Notes: generated by a model from the letters alone, not told the origin. A stretch of DNA of 54,910 nucleotides from Lachnospiraceae bacterium (GCA_016287095.1 JAEEVK010000009.1:1-54910), one strand, 5' to 3'. Shown: positions 39,712 to 49,253, numbered from the stretch's first letter. Made by a program: numbers and translations.

Positions 39712-41874
39712 ATGCTTGGCATATTTTACCTTATTTTGTGTTTTCTGACAGGCTTTTGTATCATAGAGCTTGTGTTTAAAAACATAGGTGCGCTTACAGA
39801 AAACTCATTTTATGGGAAAAAGATAAATATAAGCAGTATGTACCTTAGGATTCCGGCATATTTCGTGACCGGAGTGCTGGTACTTACATGGCTTTTGTAT
39901 ATTATTTGCTGTATTTTCAGAAACAGCTCAAACCCTATAGGCTTGGCGAACGGGCTTGTTATGTCGGCGGCTGCGGTTTTCTCTGCGGTAGCCATGTATT
40001 TCATAATCAAGCGTAAGGGCAATGTATTTAAGGGTGAGGGAAAGAAGATTACCACTGTTGAGATCGTTGTTATCACTCTGGTGTGTCTTCTGGTTTTCTA
40101 CCTCATGTTTAAGACACTTGGTATACTGGACGGAAAGCTGAAGATAGGTCTTTCGGTATTTAGTGATTTCAGCACGCATCTTAGCATGATGAGGTCGTTT
40201 TCGCACGGTAATAATTTCCCGACTCAATACACATTTTTTGGCGGTGAGGATGTAAAGTATCATTTCATGTTCCAGTTTTTATGCGGAAACCTGGAATATC
40301 TGGGACTGAGACTTGACCAGGCTCTCAATATCCCCAGTATTATCAGTATGATACTTTCATATTCGATGCTGTTTGTACTGGCAGTAAAGCTTACAGGAAA
40401 GAAGAGCATAGGATATCTTACCCTGTTATTCTATACCTTCAGGAGTTCACATGCCTTGTTTGAGTATATCCTGACAATACCGAAGGGTGAGGTCGCTAAG
40501 ACTCTGTACGACACTGTTGAGTTTATCGGCTCGACGGAAAATGAAAACTGGGGTCTTTGGAACCTGAATGTATACTGTAACCAAAGACATCTTTCATTCA
40601 GCCTTATCATAATGCTGCTGGTCATAGTTCTTGTTCTGCCGGCGTTTTTTGACGGCTGTACAAGGCTTTTGCTGAAATACAGGGAACTATGTGAGAAAGC
40701 CGAAGCGGAAAAGACGAGTAAGCCTTTCTTTTTACAGCTGTTTTTCAAGGACAGTCTCATATCAAAAGAGGGCTGGCTGATAAAAGACTATAAGACAGCC
40801 GTATTTACCGGTCTGCTGCTGGGGGCATCGGGTTTCTTTAATGGAGCGGTGCTCATCGGTACGGTCATAGTTCTGTTCTTTGTGGCTGCAGGCAGTGACA
40901 GACGTCTCGAATTTGTTATAGTGGCCGGTATTGCCGGGCTTTTAAGTTTTATACAGAGCAAATGCTTTATAACATCACAGCTTTTTGATCCGCAGCTGTA
41001 TTATGGCTTTTTGAGCAATCCGAAAAATCTGACCGGTGCCATAAACTATGTATGGAAGCTGATGGGTATTTTACCAGTGATACTCCTGCTTCAGTTTGTA
41101 GCATCAAAGGGACCGAGAAAGTATATTATGGCATGTTTTTCAATGCCAATGGTATTTGCTTTCTTTGTATCTCTTACACCTGATATATCAGTTAACCATA
41201 AGTATGTCATGATGTCCATCATGCTGCTTGATATATTTGCTGCGGTATATGTCGTAGGCCTGTTTGAAAAGAAGGATGTATGGTACGGCATACTCGGAGC
41301 ATTGGCAGTTTTCTTCCTGACAGCAACGGGTATATTTGAGTTTTATATCGTAGCCAGGAAAAATGTGGATGAGCGTGCGATGAAATACCCTTATCAGGAT
41401 GAGATAATGGAGTGGATATGGGATAATTCCGACAAGGATACCATATTCCTTTCTGCAAATTATTATCTGATGTATGGCGGGTACGGTAACTCACTGATAC
41501 TTTCGGGACAGAAGATGTACAGTGGCTGGGATTATTTCAGCTGGTCTGCGGGATATGATGTCGGTGCCCGCAATGAGATGATCGAGAAAATTTACTCCTG
41601 TGATAATGTAGCCGAGCTTTATGAGCTGGTCGGCAGCACGGAGATAGATTATATAGTGGTCGACAGAGTTAACAGGGATTCCGAAACCTATGATCTGAAT
41701 GAGAAGACTATTGCATCGGCATACGAGAGAGTATTTACAAAGGATTCGGGTATAGACAGATTCTCTATTTACGATGTCAGTAAAAGGGTATCGGGAGACA
41801 TAGACCTCGAGAGCATGGATATATACGAGGAGCCCGAGCCTGACTATGATTTCTTTGATGACTGGGATTTTTGA
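39712..41874 (+). CDS. Multi-spanning membrane protein, GT-C/YYY-like
   Basis: 720 residues, about 12 transmembrane helices and a C-terminal soluble part of about 160 residues. SVFSDFSTHLSMMRSFSHG resembles the acidic first loop of GT-C glycosyltransferases, and VKYHFMFQF (near 181) corresponds to the INYYYVGQF signature of the next gene. The arrangement and C-terminal domain (ANYYLMYGGYGNSLILSGQK, VDRVNRDSE) also match, so the two look like diverged paralogues. GT-C enzymes transfer sugar from a lipid-phosphate donor outside the membrane. The C-terminal 16 residues are acidic (EPEPDYDFFDDWDF). RBS AGGAG. Operon start of a three-gene set. The exact family is not certain. Confidence 0.6.
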   Translation: MLGIFYLILCFLTGFCIIELVFKNIGALTENSFYGKKINISSMYLRIPAYFVTGVLVLTWLLYIICCIFRNSSNPIGLANGLVMSAAAVFSAVAMYFIIKRKGNVFKGEGKKITTVEIVVITLVCLLVFYLMFKTLGILDGKLKIGLSVFSDFSTHLSMMRSFSHGNNFPTQYTFFGGEDVKYHFMFQFLCGNLEYLGLRLDQALNIPSIISMILSYSMLFVLAVKLTGKKSIGYLTLLFYTFRSSHALFEYILTIPKGEVAKTLYDTVEFIGSTENENWGLWNLNVYCNQRHLSFSLIIMLLVIVLVLPAFFDGCTRLLLKYRELCEKAEAEKTSKPFFLQLFFKDSLISKEGWLIKDYKTAVFTGLLLGASGFFNGAVLIGTVIVLFFVAAGSDRRLEFVIVAGIAGLLSFIQSKCFITSQLFDPQLYYGFLSNPKNLTGAINYVWKLMGILPVILLLQFVASKGPRKYIMACFSMPMVFAFFVSLTPDISVNHKYVMMSIMLLDIFAAVYVVGLFEKKDVWYGILGALAVFFLTATGIFEFYIVARKNVDERAMKYPYQDEIMEWIWDNSDKDTIFLSANYYLMYGGYGNSLILSGQKMYSGWDYFSWSAGYDVGARNEMIEKIYSCDNVAELYELVGSTEIDYIVVDRVNRDSETYDLNEKTIASAYERVFTKDSGIDRFSIYDVSKRVSGDIDLESMDIYEEPEPDYDFFDDWDF

Positions 41875-41913
41875 TCAGTGTATATAATTAAATTTGGGAG
41901 ATATTCAAGGGAA

Positions 41914-44562
41914 ATGAGTGCAACAAAAAAGGTGAGTTCGACAGTACAACAGGACAGAAGGGATTATTATGCCAAGCTGGTTGTACTGGCATTTGGATTT
42001 ATCACGGTTCTGTTTATAGCAAGACAGCTGTTTGATGATGAGTTTTCTCTGGTAGTCAAATGGTGGCTCGTATTAATTGCATCAGGTATAGCATTTATGC
42101 CGCTATCTATGCTGGTGCTCCGCCGTTTTAAGGATTCCGGGTGGATCTGCTCTAAAGTAATCGGTATAGCTGTTAGCGGATGGTTCATGTGGTTCATGGC
42201 ATCTGTTAAGATACTGAAATTCACCGAGTTTTCCTGCTGGTTTTCGCTGCTTTTCTGTTTTGCGGCAAATGTTGTGATATATGTTATATATATCAACAAG
42301 CTGAAGGATAAAAGTGATTTTGTAATATTCGAAAACCCGTATGAGACCATAAGCCATATCGGACTTACAGAGCTTTTGTTTTTACTCGCCTTTGTTATCT
42401 GGAATTATATAAAGGCATTTAAGCCCGAAGCTTACGGTACCACCGAAAAGATGATGGATTACGGCTTTATGCAGGCTATGTTTAAGTCTGAATATATGCC
42501 TCCCGAGGATATGTGGCTTGCAGGCCAGCCTATAAACTACTATTATGTCGGTCAGTTTATTGCTACCTATATCACAAAGCTTGCGGGTACGACTGTAGCA
42601 TACGGCTATAATTTCTCATTAAATATGCTGGCAGCATTTGCATTCATACTTCCGTGCACGATAGTATATAATGCAGCTGATGCATTTAAGAAAGAAAAAG
42701 AGTGCCTCAAGGACAGATTCTTCCCTTATTTTGCAGCGGGCATTTCAGGACTTGCGGTATCCATAGCAGGTAACCTGCATTATAATATCTTTGCTGTGGT
42801 TGCACCTGCGGTAAGAAGCATACTGGGACTCGACCAGCTGGCTGAAAAGGCTGATTACGGTTTCTCAAATTACTGGTTCCCGAATGCGACGAGATACATA
42901 GGCTATAACCCTGATACACATGACAAGACGATACATGAGTTCCCCAGCTATTCCTTTGTGCTGGGAGATCTGCATGCACATGTCATAAACATAATGTTTG
43001 TACTCACGGTTATAGCGATACTGCTGGGACTCCTGCTTATCAGGAGAAACCAGCTTGAGGCTGCGGCAAACGGCACATATCTTACCAACGACAATAAGAA
43101 AGGCGTGCTTGGTTTCTCGTTTGCCGAAATATTCCAGCCCTCGATAGTGCTTTGCGGATTCTTTATCGGACTTTTCCACACCACCAATTACTGGGATTTC
43201 CCGATCTACTTTGTAGTATCCGGTGCCGTTATATTGTTTATGAACTGCAGGCTCTATAACTTTTCATGGAATACTTTAAAACTTACTCTGTTCCATGCTG
43301 TTGTGGTTATAGTTACTGCCAAGCTTGTTGCACTTCCTTTCACGCTGAATTTCAAGCAGATAGCCAGTCAGCTGAACATCTGTGAGAATCATACACCTCT
43401 TTATCAGCTCGCTATACTCTGGGGACTTCCCGTACTGGTTACACTTGTTTTCTTAGGTGTGCTTATAAACGAGAAAAGAGGTTGGGCAGCAGCTTCAGAC
43501 AGAAAGAACCAGGATCCCGGAAAGAAAAGTGCTCTTTACAGATTTATAGCAGGCCTTCGTATCTCGGATATGTTTATTATCATACTCGGTCTGTGTGCGA
43601 TAGGTCTTGTTCTTATCCCTGAGGTTGTTTATGTAAAGGATATTTACTCGGGTGATTATAAGAGAGCGAATACCATGTTCAAGCTTTCATATCAGGCATT
43701 TATCATGTTTGGTATGGTGATGGGCTACAGCATTTCGAGATTTGTATTTTATTCTAAAAAAGGCTTCAGGATATTCTCGTTTGTACTGCTTTACATACTG
43801 ATCAGGACATTCGGATATTTTGACAATGCGTCAAAGGCATGGTTTGGTGAGTACAGCTTCAATATCGAGGAAGGTACGGTACCTAAAGAGGTCGATTTTA
43901 TACTGACGATCATATTCTGGCTGATGCTTGTACTGTTTATCATGGAGATATTCTATCTCTTTGAGATTAAGAAGAAGAGCTCCAGAGGACTACTGGCAGG
44001 CACTATGGTCACCTTATTCCTGATGACTGTTGTTATGATCCTGTTCGGAAGCTTCTATATCAGAAATGAAAAGTATAAGTACCTCAATTCAGGTGTATAC
44101 ATGCAGGATGAAAACTACGATGATTACCTGGCTACCAACTGGCTGAATGAGAATATAGAGGGCCGTCCTGTAGTATTGGAGGCAAACGGTAACAGTTACA
44201 CCTTCTTTGAACGTGTATCTTCAATCACCGGTCTTCCCACGATACTCGGATGGAGGACACATGAGTGGCTGTGGCAGTCAACTTCAAAAGAAGGCGGACT
44301 ACCCGAGATTGTATCCGAGAGAGAGGCTGATGTCGAAAGCATATACACCTCAAACGATACACAATATGTAAAGGAACTGCTGAACAAATATAAGGTAGAG
44401 TATATTTATATCGGCGGATGCGAGAGAGAGAAATTTGACGGGGCTGATGACCGTCCTATGATCAATATCCCCGCGCTTCTTTCTTACGGATCGATATGTT
44501 ATCCCGAGGATATTGAAATTGATCCTTCTGTTGATACATTTATAATAAAGGTGGGTAATTGA
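41914..44562 (+). CDS. DUF2298 (YYY) membrane protein, predicted GT-C glycosyltransferase
   Basis: About 882 residues with about 14 transmembrane helices. Signature YYY motif in QPINYYYVGQF (near 207), WFPNATRYIG, FVLGDLHAHVINI with a conserved His pair, and FKLSYQAFIMFG; the C-terminal domain (VVLEANGNSYTFFERVSSITG, LGWRTHEWLW) is also typical. Family members are predicted lipid-linked-sugar transferases of the GT-C fold; no substrate is known. The GGGAG about 14 bases before 41914 is the best RBS; a GTG at 41878 in frame has none. Starts 39 bases after the preceding paralogue and overlaps the following GGDEF-EAL gene by one base, a tight operon. Confidence 0.75.
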   Translation: MSATKKVSSTVQQDRRDYYAKLVVLAFGFITVLFIARQLFDDEFSLVVKWWLVLIASGIAFMPLSMLVLRRFKDSGWICSKVIGIAVSGWFMWFMASVKILKFTEFSCWFSLLFCFAANVVIYVIYINKLKDKSDFVIFENPYETISHIGLTELLFLLAFVIWNYIKAFKPEAYGTTEKMMDYGFMQAMFKSEYMPPEDMWLAGQPINYYYVGQFIATYITKLAGTTVAYGYNFSLNMLAAFAFILPCTIVYNAADAFKKEKECLKDRFFPYFAAGISGLAVSIAGNLHYNIFAVVAPAVRSILGLDQLAEKADYGFSNYWFPNATRYIGYNPDTHDKTIHEFPSYSFVLGDLHAHVINIMFVLTVIAILLGLLLIRRNQLEAAANGTYLTNDNKKGVLGFSFAEIFQPSIVLCGFFIGLFHTTNYWDFPIYFVVSGAVILFMNCRLYNFSWNTLKLTLFHAVVVIVTAKLVALPFTLNFKQIASQLNICENHTPLYQLAILWGLPVLVTLVFLGVLINEKRGWAAASDRKNQDPGKKSALYRFIAGLRISDMFIIILGLCAIGLVLIPEVVYVKDIYSGDYKRANTMFKLSYQAFIMFGMVMGYSISRFVFYSKKGFRIFSFVLLYILIRTFGYFDNASKAWFGEYSFNIEEGTVPKEVDFILTIIFWLMLVLFIMEIFYLFEIKKKSSRGLLAGTMVTLFLMTVVMILFGSFYIRNEKYKYLNSGVYMQDENYDDYLATNWLNENIEGRPVVLEANGNSYTFFERVSSITGLPTILGWRTHEWLWQSTSKEGGLPEIVSEREADVESIYTSNDTQYVKELLNKYKVEYIYIGGCEREKFDGADDRPMINIPALLSYGSICYPEDIEIDPSVDTFIIKVGN

Positions 44563-46382
44563 TGAATTCCGGTTATTCTTTGATTGATGAGATAACTAAA
44601 AAACTGGACGGAGCGACCTATGATAACGACAAGATAGAAAGCTCCCTGGCAGCCGTAGGGGAATCCTTAAGGCTCTCTTATATTGCCGTAAAAGAGGTGG
44701 TATCGGAGTACAGGGTTTTATGCTGTACATACGAGTGGAGCAGTGACGGAAAAAACGAGCTGCTCAATACCGAAGCCAGATTTACCGAAGATGTATGGGA
44801 TCAGTGGCTGAACGGATATGAGAATCAAAATGTTAACAGAGTCTGGGAATGGGATATAGGTAACGGTGTACCCTGTCCGTTGAAGCTTATACGCCATGAC
44901 AAGGTTGCTTCAGTCTTGCATATGCAGATGTATAAAAACGAATGCTTTGTCGGATGCGTGGATTTCGTGGATGATAAGCCGGGCAGGGTATGGACGGATG
45001 AAGAAAGACAGGGACTGCTAACCTTCAGGGATCTTTTGTGTGACTATATTACCCGGTTCCATAAAAAGATAAACGAGATACCTTCGGATATTATCAGCTC
45101 TGCTTATGACCACACTACAAAGCTGCCGAGATACGAATATTTCTGTATGCAGGTGGAGGACAGCTTTAAGGAGCTTGAACGTGCCCAGCTTGTTATTTTA
45201 AGCCTTGATTTTACGAATTTTAAGTTTATAAATGAAAAGTACGGGCATGAAGAGGGAGATATATTCCTAAAGAATGTGGCAAAGGATATATACGGATTTA
45301 CGAAGTATGTCATCTGCTGCTGCCGTTCCCATTCGGACAATTTCCTTCTGGTATGCAAGTGTGATAAGACCTATACGAAGGCACATCTGTTAAATCGTAT
45401 AGAAGAGATTTCCAGAAACTACGTAAAGAAGCTCTCTGAAAAGTATTTTGACTGTAATCTGTGCGTAAATGTAGGTGTTCATGTCATCCGAAGCAATATG
45501 GAAAACATAGAACACGCTATCTCAAATGCGAACCTTGCAAGAAAATACGCTAAACAGAGGAAGCATGAATACGGACACAGCTGTCTGACTTATGATCCTG
45601 CCATGGCATTTGAACTGAAGAGACGTGCGGAATATATATCAGATATGAAGAAGGGTATCGAGAGCGGAGAGTTTTTCCTGGAATACCAGCCGATAGTCTG
45701 CACCGATAATATGGAGATCATAGGCGCTGAAGCCCTTATTAGATGGAAAAAGGACAATTTCAACAGGCTCATGCCGGATGATTTCATACCTATCTTTGAG
45801 AGAGACGGCTGCATCGTAAAGATGGATTACTATGTATACGATCAGGTATTTAGGTTTGTAACTGAGAGACTTGAGAGCGGAAAGAATATAGTGCCTGTAT
45901 CCGTAAACGTCTCGATAGTGCATTTCTATGATAATAAGCTGATCCCGTATATCGATGAGCTGCTTGAAAAGTATAAGGTAAAGCCCGAACTGATCTATTT
46001 TGAGATAGATGAGAGGATAGCTGTGACCAAGCTGGAGAATGTTGCCAAGGTTATGCATGAACTCCAGGAGCGCGGATTCAGGGTATATATTGATAATTTC
46101 GGATCCGGTTATTCTGCACTTAATACATTTACTAAGTTCCATCCGAACGGTATAAAGATAGGCCGTTCACTGATGAAGACCGATCTGGACAAAAACGATA
46201 AGATCATCATTAAATGTGTCGTAAATATGGGCAATAAGCTGAATCTTGAGGTTGTGGCCGAAGGCGTGGAAAATGAGGAACAGAGACAGTTTCTAATAAA
46301 GTCCTCCTGTGAGTATATGCAGGGTAACCTGTTTGCAAGACCGATGCAGCAGGACGGGTTTGAGAAGCTGCTGGATATGTAA
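44562..46382 (+). CDS. GAF-GGDEF-EAL protein with degenerate catalytic motifs
   Basis: 606 residues. GAF-like N-terminus (1-170), a GGDEF domain (175-345) with DFTNFKFINEKYGHEEGD but active-site RSHSDNF in place of RxGGDEF, so a cyclase is unlikely. The EAL domain (about 355-606) keeps EYQP, AEALIRW, NVSIVHF, FEIDER, AEGVENE and YMQGNLF, but the paired Asp is DN (IDNFGSG) and KIDRSF is KIGRSL. Phosphodiesterase activity is doubtful; both domains may bind nucleotide and act as a c-di-GMP sensor. GGTGG supports ATG 44562, which overlaps the DUF2298 stop by one base, so this protein is made with the GT-C proteins. A TTG at 44559 is an alternative. Confidence 0.85.
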   Translation: MNSGYSLIDEITKKLDGATYDNDKIESSLAAVGESLRLSYIAVKEVVSEYRVLCCTYEWSSDGKNELLNTEARFTEDVWDQWLNGYENQNVNRVWEWDIGNGVPCPLKLIRHDKVASVLHMQMYKNECFVGCVDFVDDKPGRVWTDEERQGLLTFRDLLCDYITRFHKKINEIPSDIISSAYDHTTKLPRYEYFCMQVEDSFKELERAQLVILSLDFTNFKFINEKYGHEEGDIFLKNVAKDIYGFTKYVICCCRSHSDNFLLVCKCDKTYTKAHLLNRIEEISRNYVKKLSEKYFDCNLCVNVGVHVIRSNMENIEHAISNANLARKYAKQRKHEYGHSCLTYDPAMAFELKRRAEYISDMKKGIESGEFFLEYQPIVCTDNMEIIGAEALIRWKKDNFNRLMPDDFIPIFERDGCIVKMDYYVYDQVFRFVTERLESGKNIVPVSVNVSIVHFYDNKLIPYIDELLEKYKVKPELIYFEIDERIAVTKLENVAKVMHELQERGFRVYIDNFGSGYSALNTFTKFHPNGIKIGRSLMKTDLDKNDKIIIKCVVNMGNKLNLEVVAEGVENEEQRQFLIKSSCEYMQGNLFARPMQQDGFEKLLDM

Positions 46383-46410
46383 AAATGATTTTAAAGGCAA
46401 GGTATATAGT

Positions 46411-46968
46411 ATGCGAGTAATATCAGGTGATGCTGCAAGACGAAAGCTGCAGTCTCCTCCGGGAAATGATATAAGACCTACAACGGACAGGATAAAGGAA
46501 ACACTGTTTAATATACTGGCACCGGACATCTATGGCGCTGATTTCCTCGATCTGTTTACCGGATCGGGACAGATAGGCATAGAGGCCTTGAGCCGTGGAG
46601 CAGCATCATGCGTATTTGTTGATGAGGGAAAGACTGCCATCGACTGTACGAAGAAAAATGTGGAAGTGCTTAACGGACTTGATGTCAAATACGATATACT
46701 TCGTATGAATGCAGCATCGGCTGTTTCCAAACTGTATAATCAGGGCAAGAGATTTGACATTATATTTATGGACCCGCCCTATGATAAGGAACTGGAAAAG
46801 GAAGTATTGCTGATGATTGACAGATACCCCATTTTAAAGGATGACGGGTATATTATAGTTGAGGCATCGGCTGAGACGGAGTTCGATTATCTTGAAGATA
46901 CGGCCCTGGAGATAACCCGCGAAAAAAAATACGGGTCAAATAAACATATTTTTATTGCTAAAAAATAA
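46411..46968 (+). CDS. rsmD: 16S rRNA (guanine-966-N2) methyltransferase
   Basis: 185 residues, normal for RsmD. SAM-dependent Rossmann fold that methylates G966 of 16S rRNA in the 30S subunit. Visible: MRVISGDAARRKL at the start, PTTDRIKETLFNIL, DLFTGSGQIGIEALSRGA (SAM loop) and FMDPPYDK (catalytic DPPY). The ATG at 46411 has AAGG eight bases before it; a longer frame from 46309 overlaps the EAL gene without reason. It is 28 bases after the GGDEF-EAL gene. Usual partner coaD follows, as in most Firmicutes. Confidence 0.92.
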   Translation: MRVISGDAARRKLQSPPGNDIRPTTDRIKETLFNILAPDIYGADFLDLFTGSGQIGIEALSRGAASCVFVDEGKTAIDCTKKNVEVLNGLDVKYDILRMNAASAVSKLYNQGKRFDIIFMDPPYDKELEKEVLLMIDRYPILKDDGYIIVEASAETEFDYLEDTALEITREKKYGSNKHIFIAKK

Positions 46969-46982
46969 AAAAATGCTATAAT
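46955..46982 (+). promoter_or_regulatory. Extended -10 promoter of coaD
   Basis: TTGCTA (46955-46960), 16-base spacer, TGC-TATAAT (-10 at 46977-46982), overlapping the end of rsmD; start of coaD is 20 bases on. Confidence 0.55.
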
Positions 46983-47002
46983 CATATTTGAGAGGTGCGA
47001 TT

Positions 47003-47497
47003 ATGAGGACTGCATTATACCCCGGGACGTTTGATCCCGTTACTTCGGGGCATCTGGATATAATAAAAAGAGCCGCAGGAGTATGTGATAAGCTGATCAT
47101 CGGTGTTTTGCCCAATTCTGCAAAGCATCCGTGGTTTTCTGTTGACGAAAGAATAGAACTGCTTGAAAAGGTCACTAAGGGTATGCCCAATGTGTATGTC
47201 GAGACCTTTGACGGACTGACGGTTGATTTCGGACGCAAGATCGGTGCAAGCGTTATAGTCAGAGGATTGAGAGCTATTACGGATTTTGAGTACGAACTTC
47301 AGATAGCTCAGATCAATCACAAGCTTAACCCTGAGATCGATACCATTTTCTTTACCACCTCACAGGAGTATTCATATGTCAGCTCCAGTATCGCCAAGGA
47401 AATAGCGTTATACGGCGGAGATATCAGCGGCATAGTACCCGAGTCTATCAGGGATGACCTGTTCCGTAAGGTGAAGGAACGCACCAAGAATAAATAA
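47003..47497 (+). CDS. coaD: Phosphopantetheine adenylyltransferase
   Basis: 164 residues, the normal length. Transfers AMP from ATP to 4'-phosphopantetheine, the penultimate step of coenzyme A synthesis. The Rossmann-like fold carries ALYPGTFDPVTSGHLDII (the HxGH-type nucleotidyltransferase motif), VRGLRAITDFEYELQIAQIN and the C-terminal YSYVSSSIAKEIA. GAGGTG ends six bases before ATG 47003; a TTG at 46988 in frame is rejected because it would place the RBS inside the gene. Downstream of rsmD by 34 bases, with its own extended -10 promoter. Confidence 0.95.
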   Translation: MRTALYPGTFDPVTSGHLDIIKRAAGVCDKLIIGVLPNSAKHPWFSVDERIELLEKVTKGMPNVYVETFDGLTVDFGRKIGASVIVRGLRAITDFEYELQIAQINHKLNPEIDTIFFTTSQEYSYVSSSIAKEIALYGGDISGIVPESIRDDLFRKVKERTKNK

Positions 47498-47545
47498 TGT
47501 AAATTTCAAATACAGAATTTGTTATAAATCTAGGAGGATATCAAA

Positions 47546-48256
47546 ATGTCACAGTCAAGAATTGAGGAAATCATCAATGAGCTTTATGAGTATGTAGAGT
47601 CAGCTAAAACCAATATCACCCAGAGCAAGATAGTTGTCCAGAAAGATGATATTTTCGGATTTTTGGATGAACTCAGACTTCATATCCCCGATGAGATAAA
47701 GCGCTGCCAGAAGATCATCGCTAACCGCGAAAACATCATCAAGAAGGCTAATGATGATGCTCAGGAGATCATTGATGAGGCAAATGCCAAGGCTGTACAG
47801 ATAGAAGAGGACGGAAAGGTTCGCGCACAGCAGCTTGTTGAAGAGACCGAGATCATGAAGAGTGCTTACGAGCAGGCCAATAAGATGGTACAGAATGCCA
47901 AGGCACAGTCTGAAAAGATCATCGCAGATGCAGAGTCTTATTCCGGTACTATCAAGACAGGCGCTATGAACTATGCTGATGATATCCTTGACACCATTGA
48001 AAAGATTGTGGCTACAGCATACAGGGAGGCAAAGGACAACTCTGACAGGCTTGTAGGAGCATTAAAGAATAACCTTGCTGCTCTTCAGGCAAATCAGGAC
48101 GAGTTAAGAGAGGCAAAGCAGAGTCCCGATGGCGTATTCACAGATCCCAACCAGATCAATCAGCCCATCCCCGGTGATAACAGTGCAGAGTACTTTGAAA
48201 ACCCAGATGATGAGGGCGAATATGATTTCCCCGAGGGTACTTTTAACCAGTATTAA
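47546..48256 (+). CDS. Coiled-coil protein (annotated H-subunit-like in Clostridia)
   Basis: 236 residues, nearly all helical. A long coiled coil (about 60-190) is rich in Glu, Gln, Lys and Ala with a heptad pattern (ANRENIIKKANDDAQEIIDE, AKAQSEKIIADAESYSG). The C-terminal 50 residues are acidic, Pro/Asn/Gln-rich and disordered, ending FDxPEGTFNQY-like. Proteins of this kind directly downstream of coaD are widespread in Clostridia and are often labelled as vacuolar ATPase subunit H or DivIVA-like, but no real ATPase operon is here. RBS TAGGAGG. Likely a structural or cell-division coiled-coil protein; unproven. Confidence 0.75.
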   Translation: MSQSRIEEIINELYEYVESAKTNITQSKIVVQKDDIFGFLDELRLHIPDEIKRCQKIIANRENIIKKANDDAQEIIDEANAKAVQIEEDGKVRAQQLVEETEIMKSAYEQANKMVQNAKAQSEKIIADAESYSGTIKTGAMNYADDILDTIEKIVATAYREAKDNSDRLVGALKNNLAALQANQDELREAKQSPDGVFTDPNQINQPIPGDNSAEYFENPDDEGEYDFPEGTFNQY

Positions 48257-48289
48257 TGATTTAATGATTTTTTTATAGAAAATAGGTGT

Positions 48290-48334
48290 AAAAACCACAC
48301 AAATGTGTTATACTAACCATATTGTGTGGTTTTT
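48290..48334 (+). terminator. Terminator after the coiled-coil gene, with a promoter in the loop
   Basis: AAAAACCACACA (48290-48301) / TGTGTGGTTTTT (48323-48334), a 12-bp perfect stem; the 21-base loop holds an extended -10 (TGT-TATACT, 48306-48314). Confidence 0.85.
48306..48314 (+). promoter_or_regulatory. Extended -10 promoter in the terminator loop
   Basis: TGTTATACT (48306-48314) is an extended -10 with GTGTAA 17 bases upstream as a weak -35. Start of transcription would be near 48321, so the new RNA lacks the 5' arm of the hairpin. Confidence 0.5.
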
Positions 48335-48363
48335 CTATATTTTTAGAGGAGTACTTAGATCAT

Positions 48364-49242
48364 ATGTACAGCTTTGAGGTAGTACTTCCTGTCTGCAATC
48401 CGGATAAGCGTGTTTACATGGTTATTGACAGATTGCTTAAACAGGACGCAGAACCAAAAAAGATAAATATATACCTGACCGTTACCGATAAATTCGGAGA
48501 GTATGAGCTGTTAAAGGGTTTAAAGGATCATGATCTCTCGGATCAAAGGATAACCGTCACGGCCATACCTGCAAGCGAATTTAATCACGGCGGGACCAGG
48601 CAAAAGGCGGCTGAGACTATAGAAAGTGACTACTGCCTGTTCATGACTCAGGATGCGATGCCTGTGGACAAGCATCTGACCTCGGTTATGCTCGGTGAGT
48701 TTAAAAAGGACCGGGTGGCAGTATGTTATGCAAGACAATTGCCGTATAAGGATGCCTCACTTAAGGAGAGATACGCCAGAAACTATAATTATCCTCCTTC
48801 GTCACAGATAAAGGATAAGACATTGCTCGATCAGGGCAAGATAAAGGCTATATTCTGTTCTGATGTATGTGCCATGTATGATATGAAGGTGTTTAATGAA
48901 CTTGGCGGATTTGAGACAAATGTTAACTTTAACGAGGATATGCTTTACGCGTATAAAGCTCTGTCAAACGATTATCGCATAAGCTATGCGGCTAAGGCAC
49001 TGGTTTATCATTCGCACAACTTGAGTCTCAGACAGCAGTACAGGCGCAACAAGGCTTTGGCAAAGTCTCAGAAGGAGCATCCGGAGGTATTCGGTACTTT
49101 GAGCTCCGAGAGCGAGGGTATGGTATTTGTTAAGAACGGCCTGAAATATACTATGAAAAACGGCGGTATTGGAGATGCGGTAAGCTTCTTTGTGGACTGT
49201 ACCTTCAGGTTTATAGGATTCAGGGTCGGTAAGATGTTTTAA
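48364..49242 (+). CDS. Family 2 glycosyltransferase (rhamnosyltransferase-like)
   Basis: 292 residues. GT-A fold, cytoplasmic. FEVVLPVCNPDKRVY starts the nucleotide-binding half; FNHGGTRQ and LFMTQDAMPVD (the metal-binding Asp position) are typical of RfbN-type dTDP-rhamnose transferases; FNEDMLYAYKAL carries the ED catalytic pair. C-terminal amphipathic helices may bind the membrane. AGAGGAG is 12 bases before ATG 48364; a TTG at 48322 in frame would include the terminator T run and is rejected. A second GT2 gene follows after 11 bases, so the two probably act in sequence on one glycan. Confidence 0.87.
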   Translation: MYSFEVVLPVCNPDKRVYMVIDRLLKQDAEPKKINIYLTVTDKFGEYELLKGLKDHDLSDQRITVTAIPASEFNHGGTRQKAAETIESDYCLFMTQDAMPVDKHLTSVMLGEFKKDRVAVCYARQLPYKDASLKERYARNYNYPPSSQIKDKTLLDQGKIKAIFCSDVCAMYDMKVFNELGGFETNVNFNEDMLYAYKALSNDYRISYAAKALVYHSHNLSLRQQYRRNKALAKSQKEHPEVFGTLSSESEGMVFVKNGLKYTMKNGGIGDAVSFFVDCTFRFIGFRVGKMF

Positions 49243-49253
49243 AGGAAAAGGAT

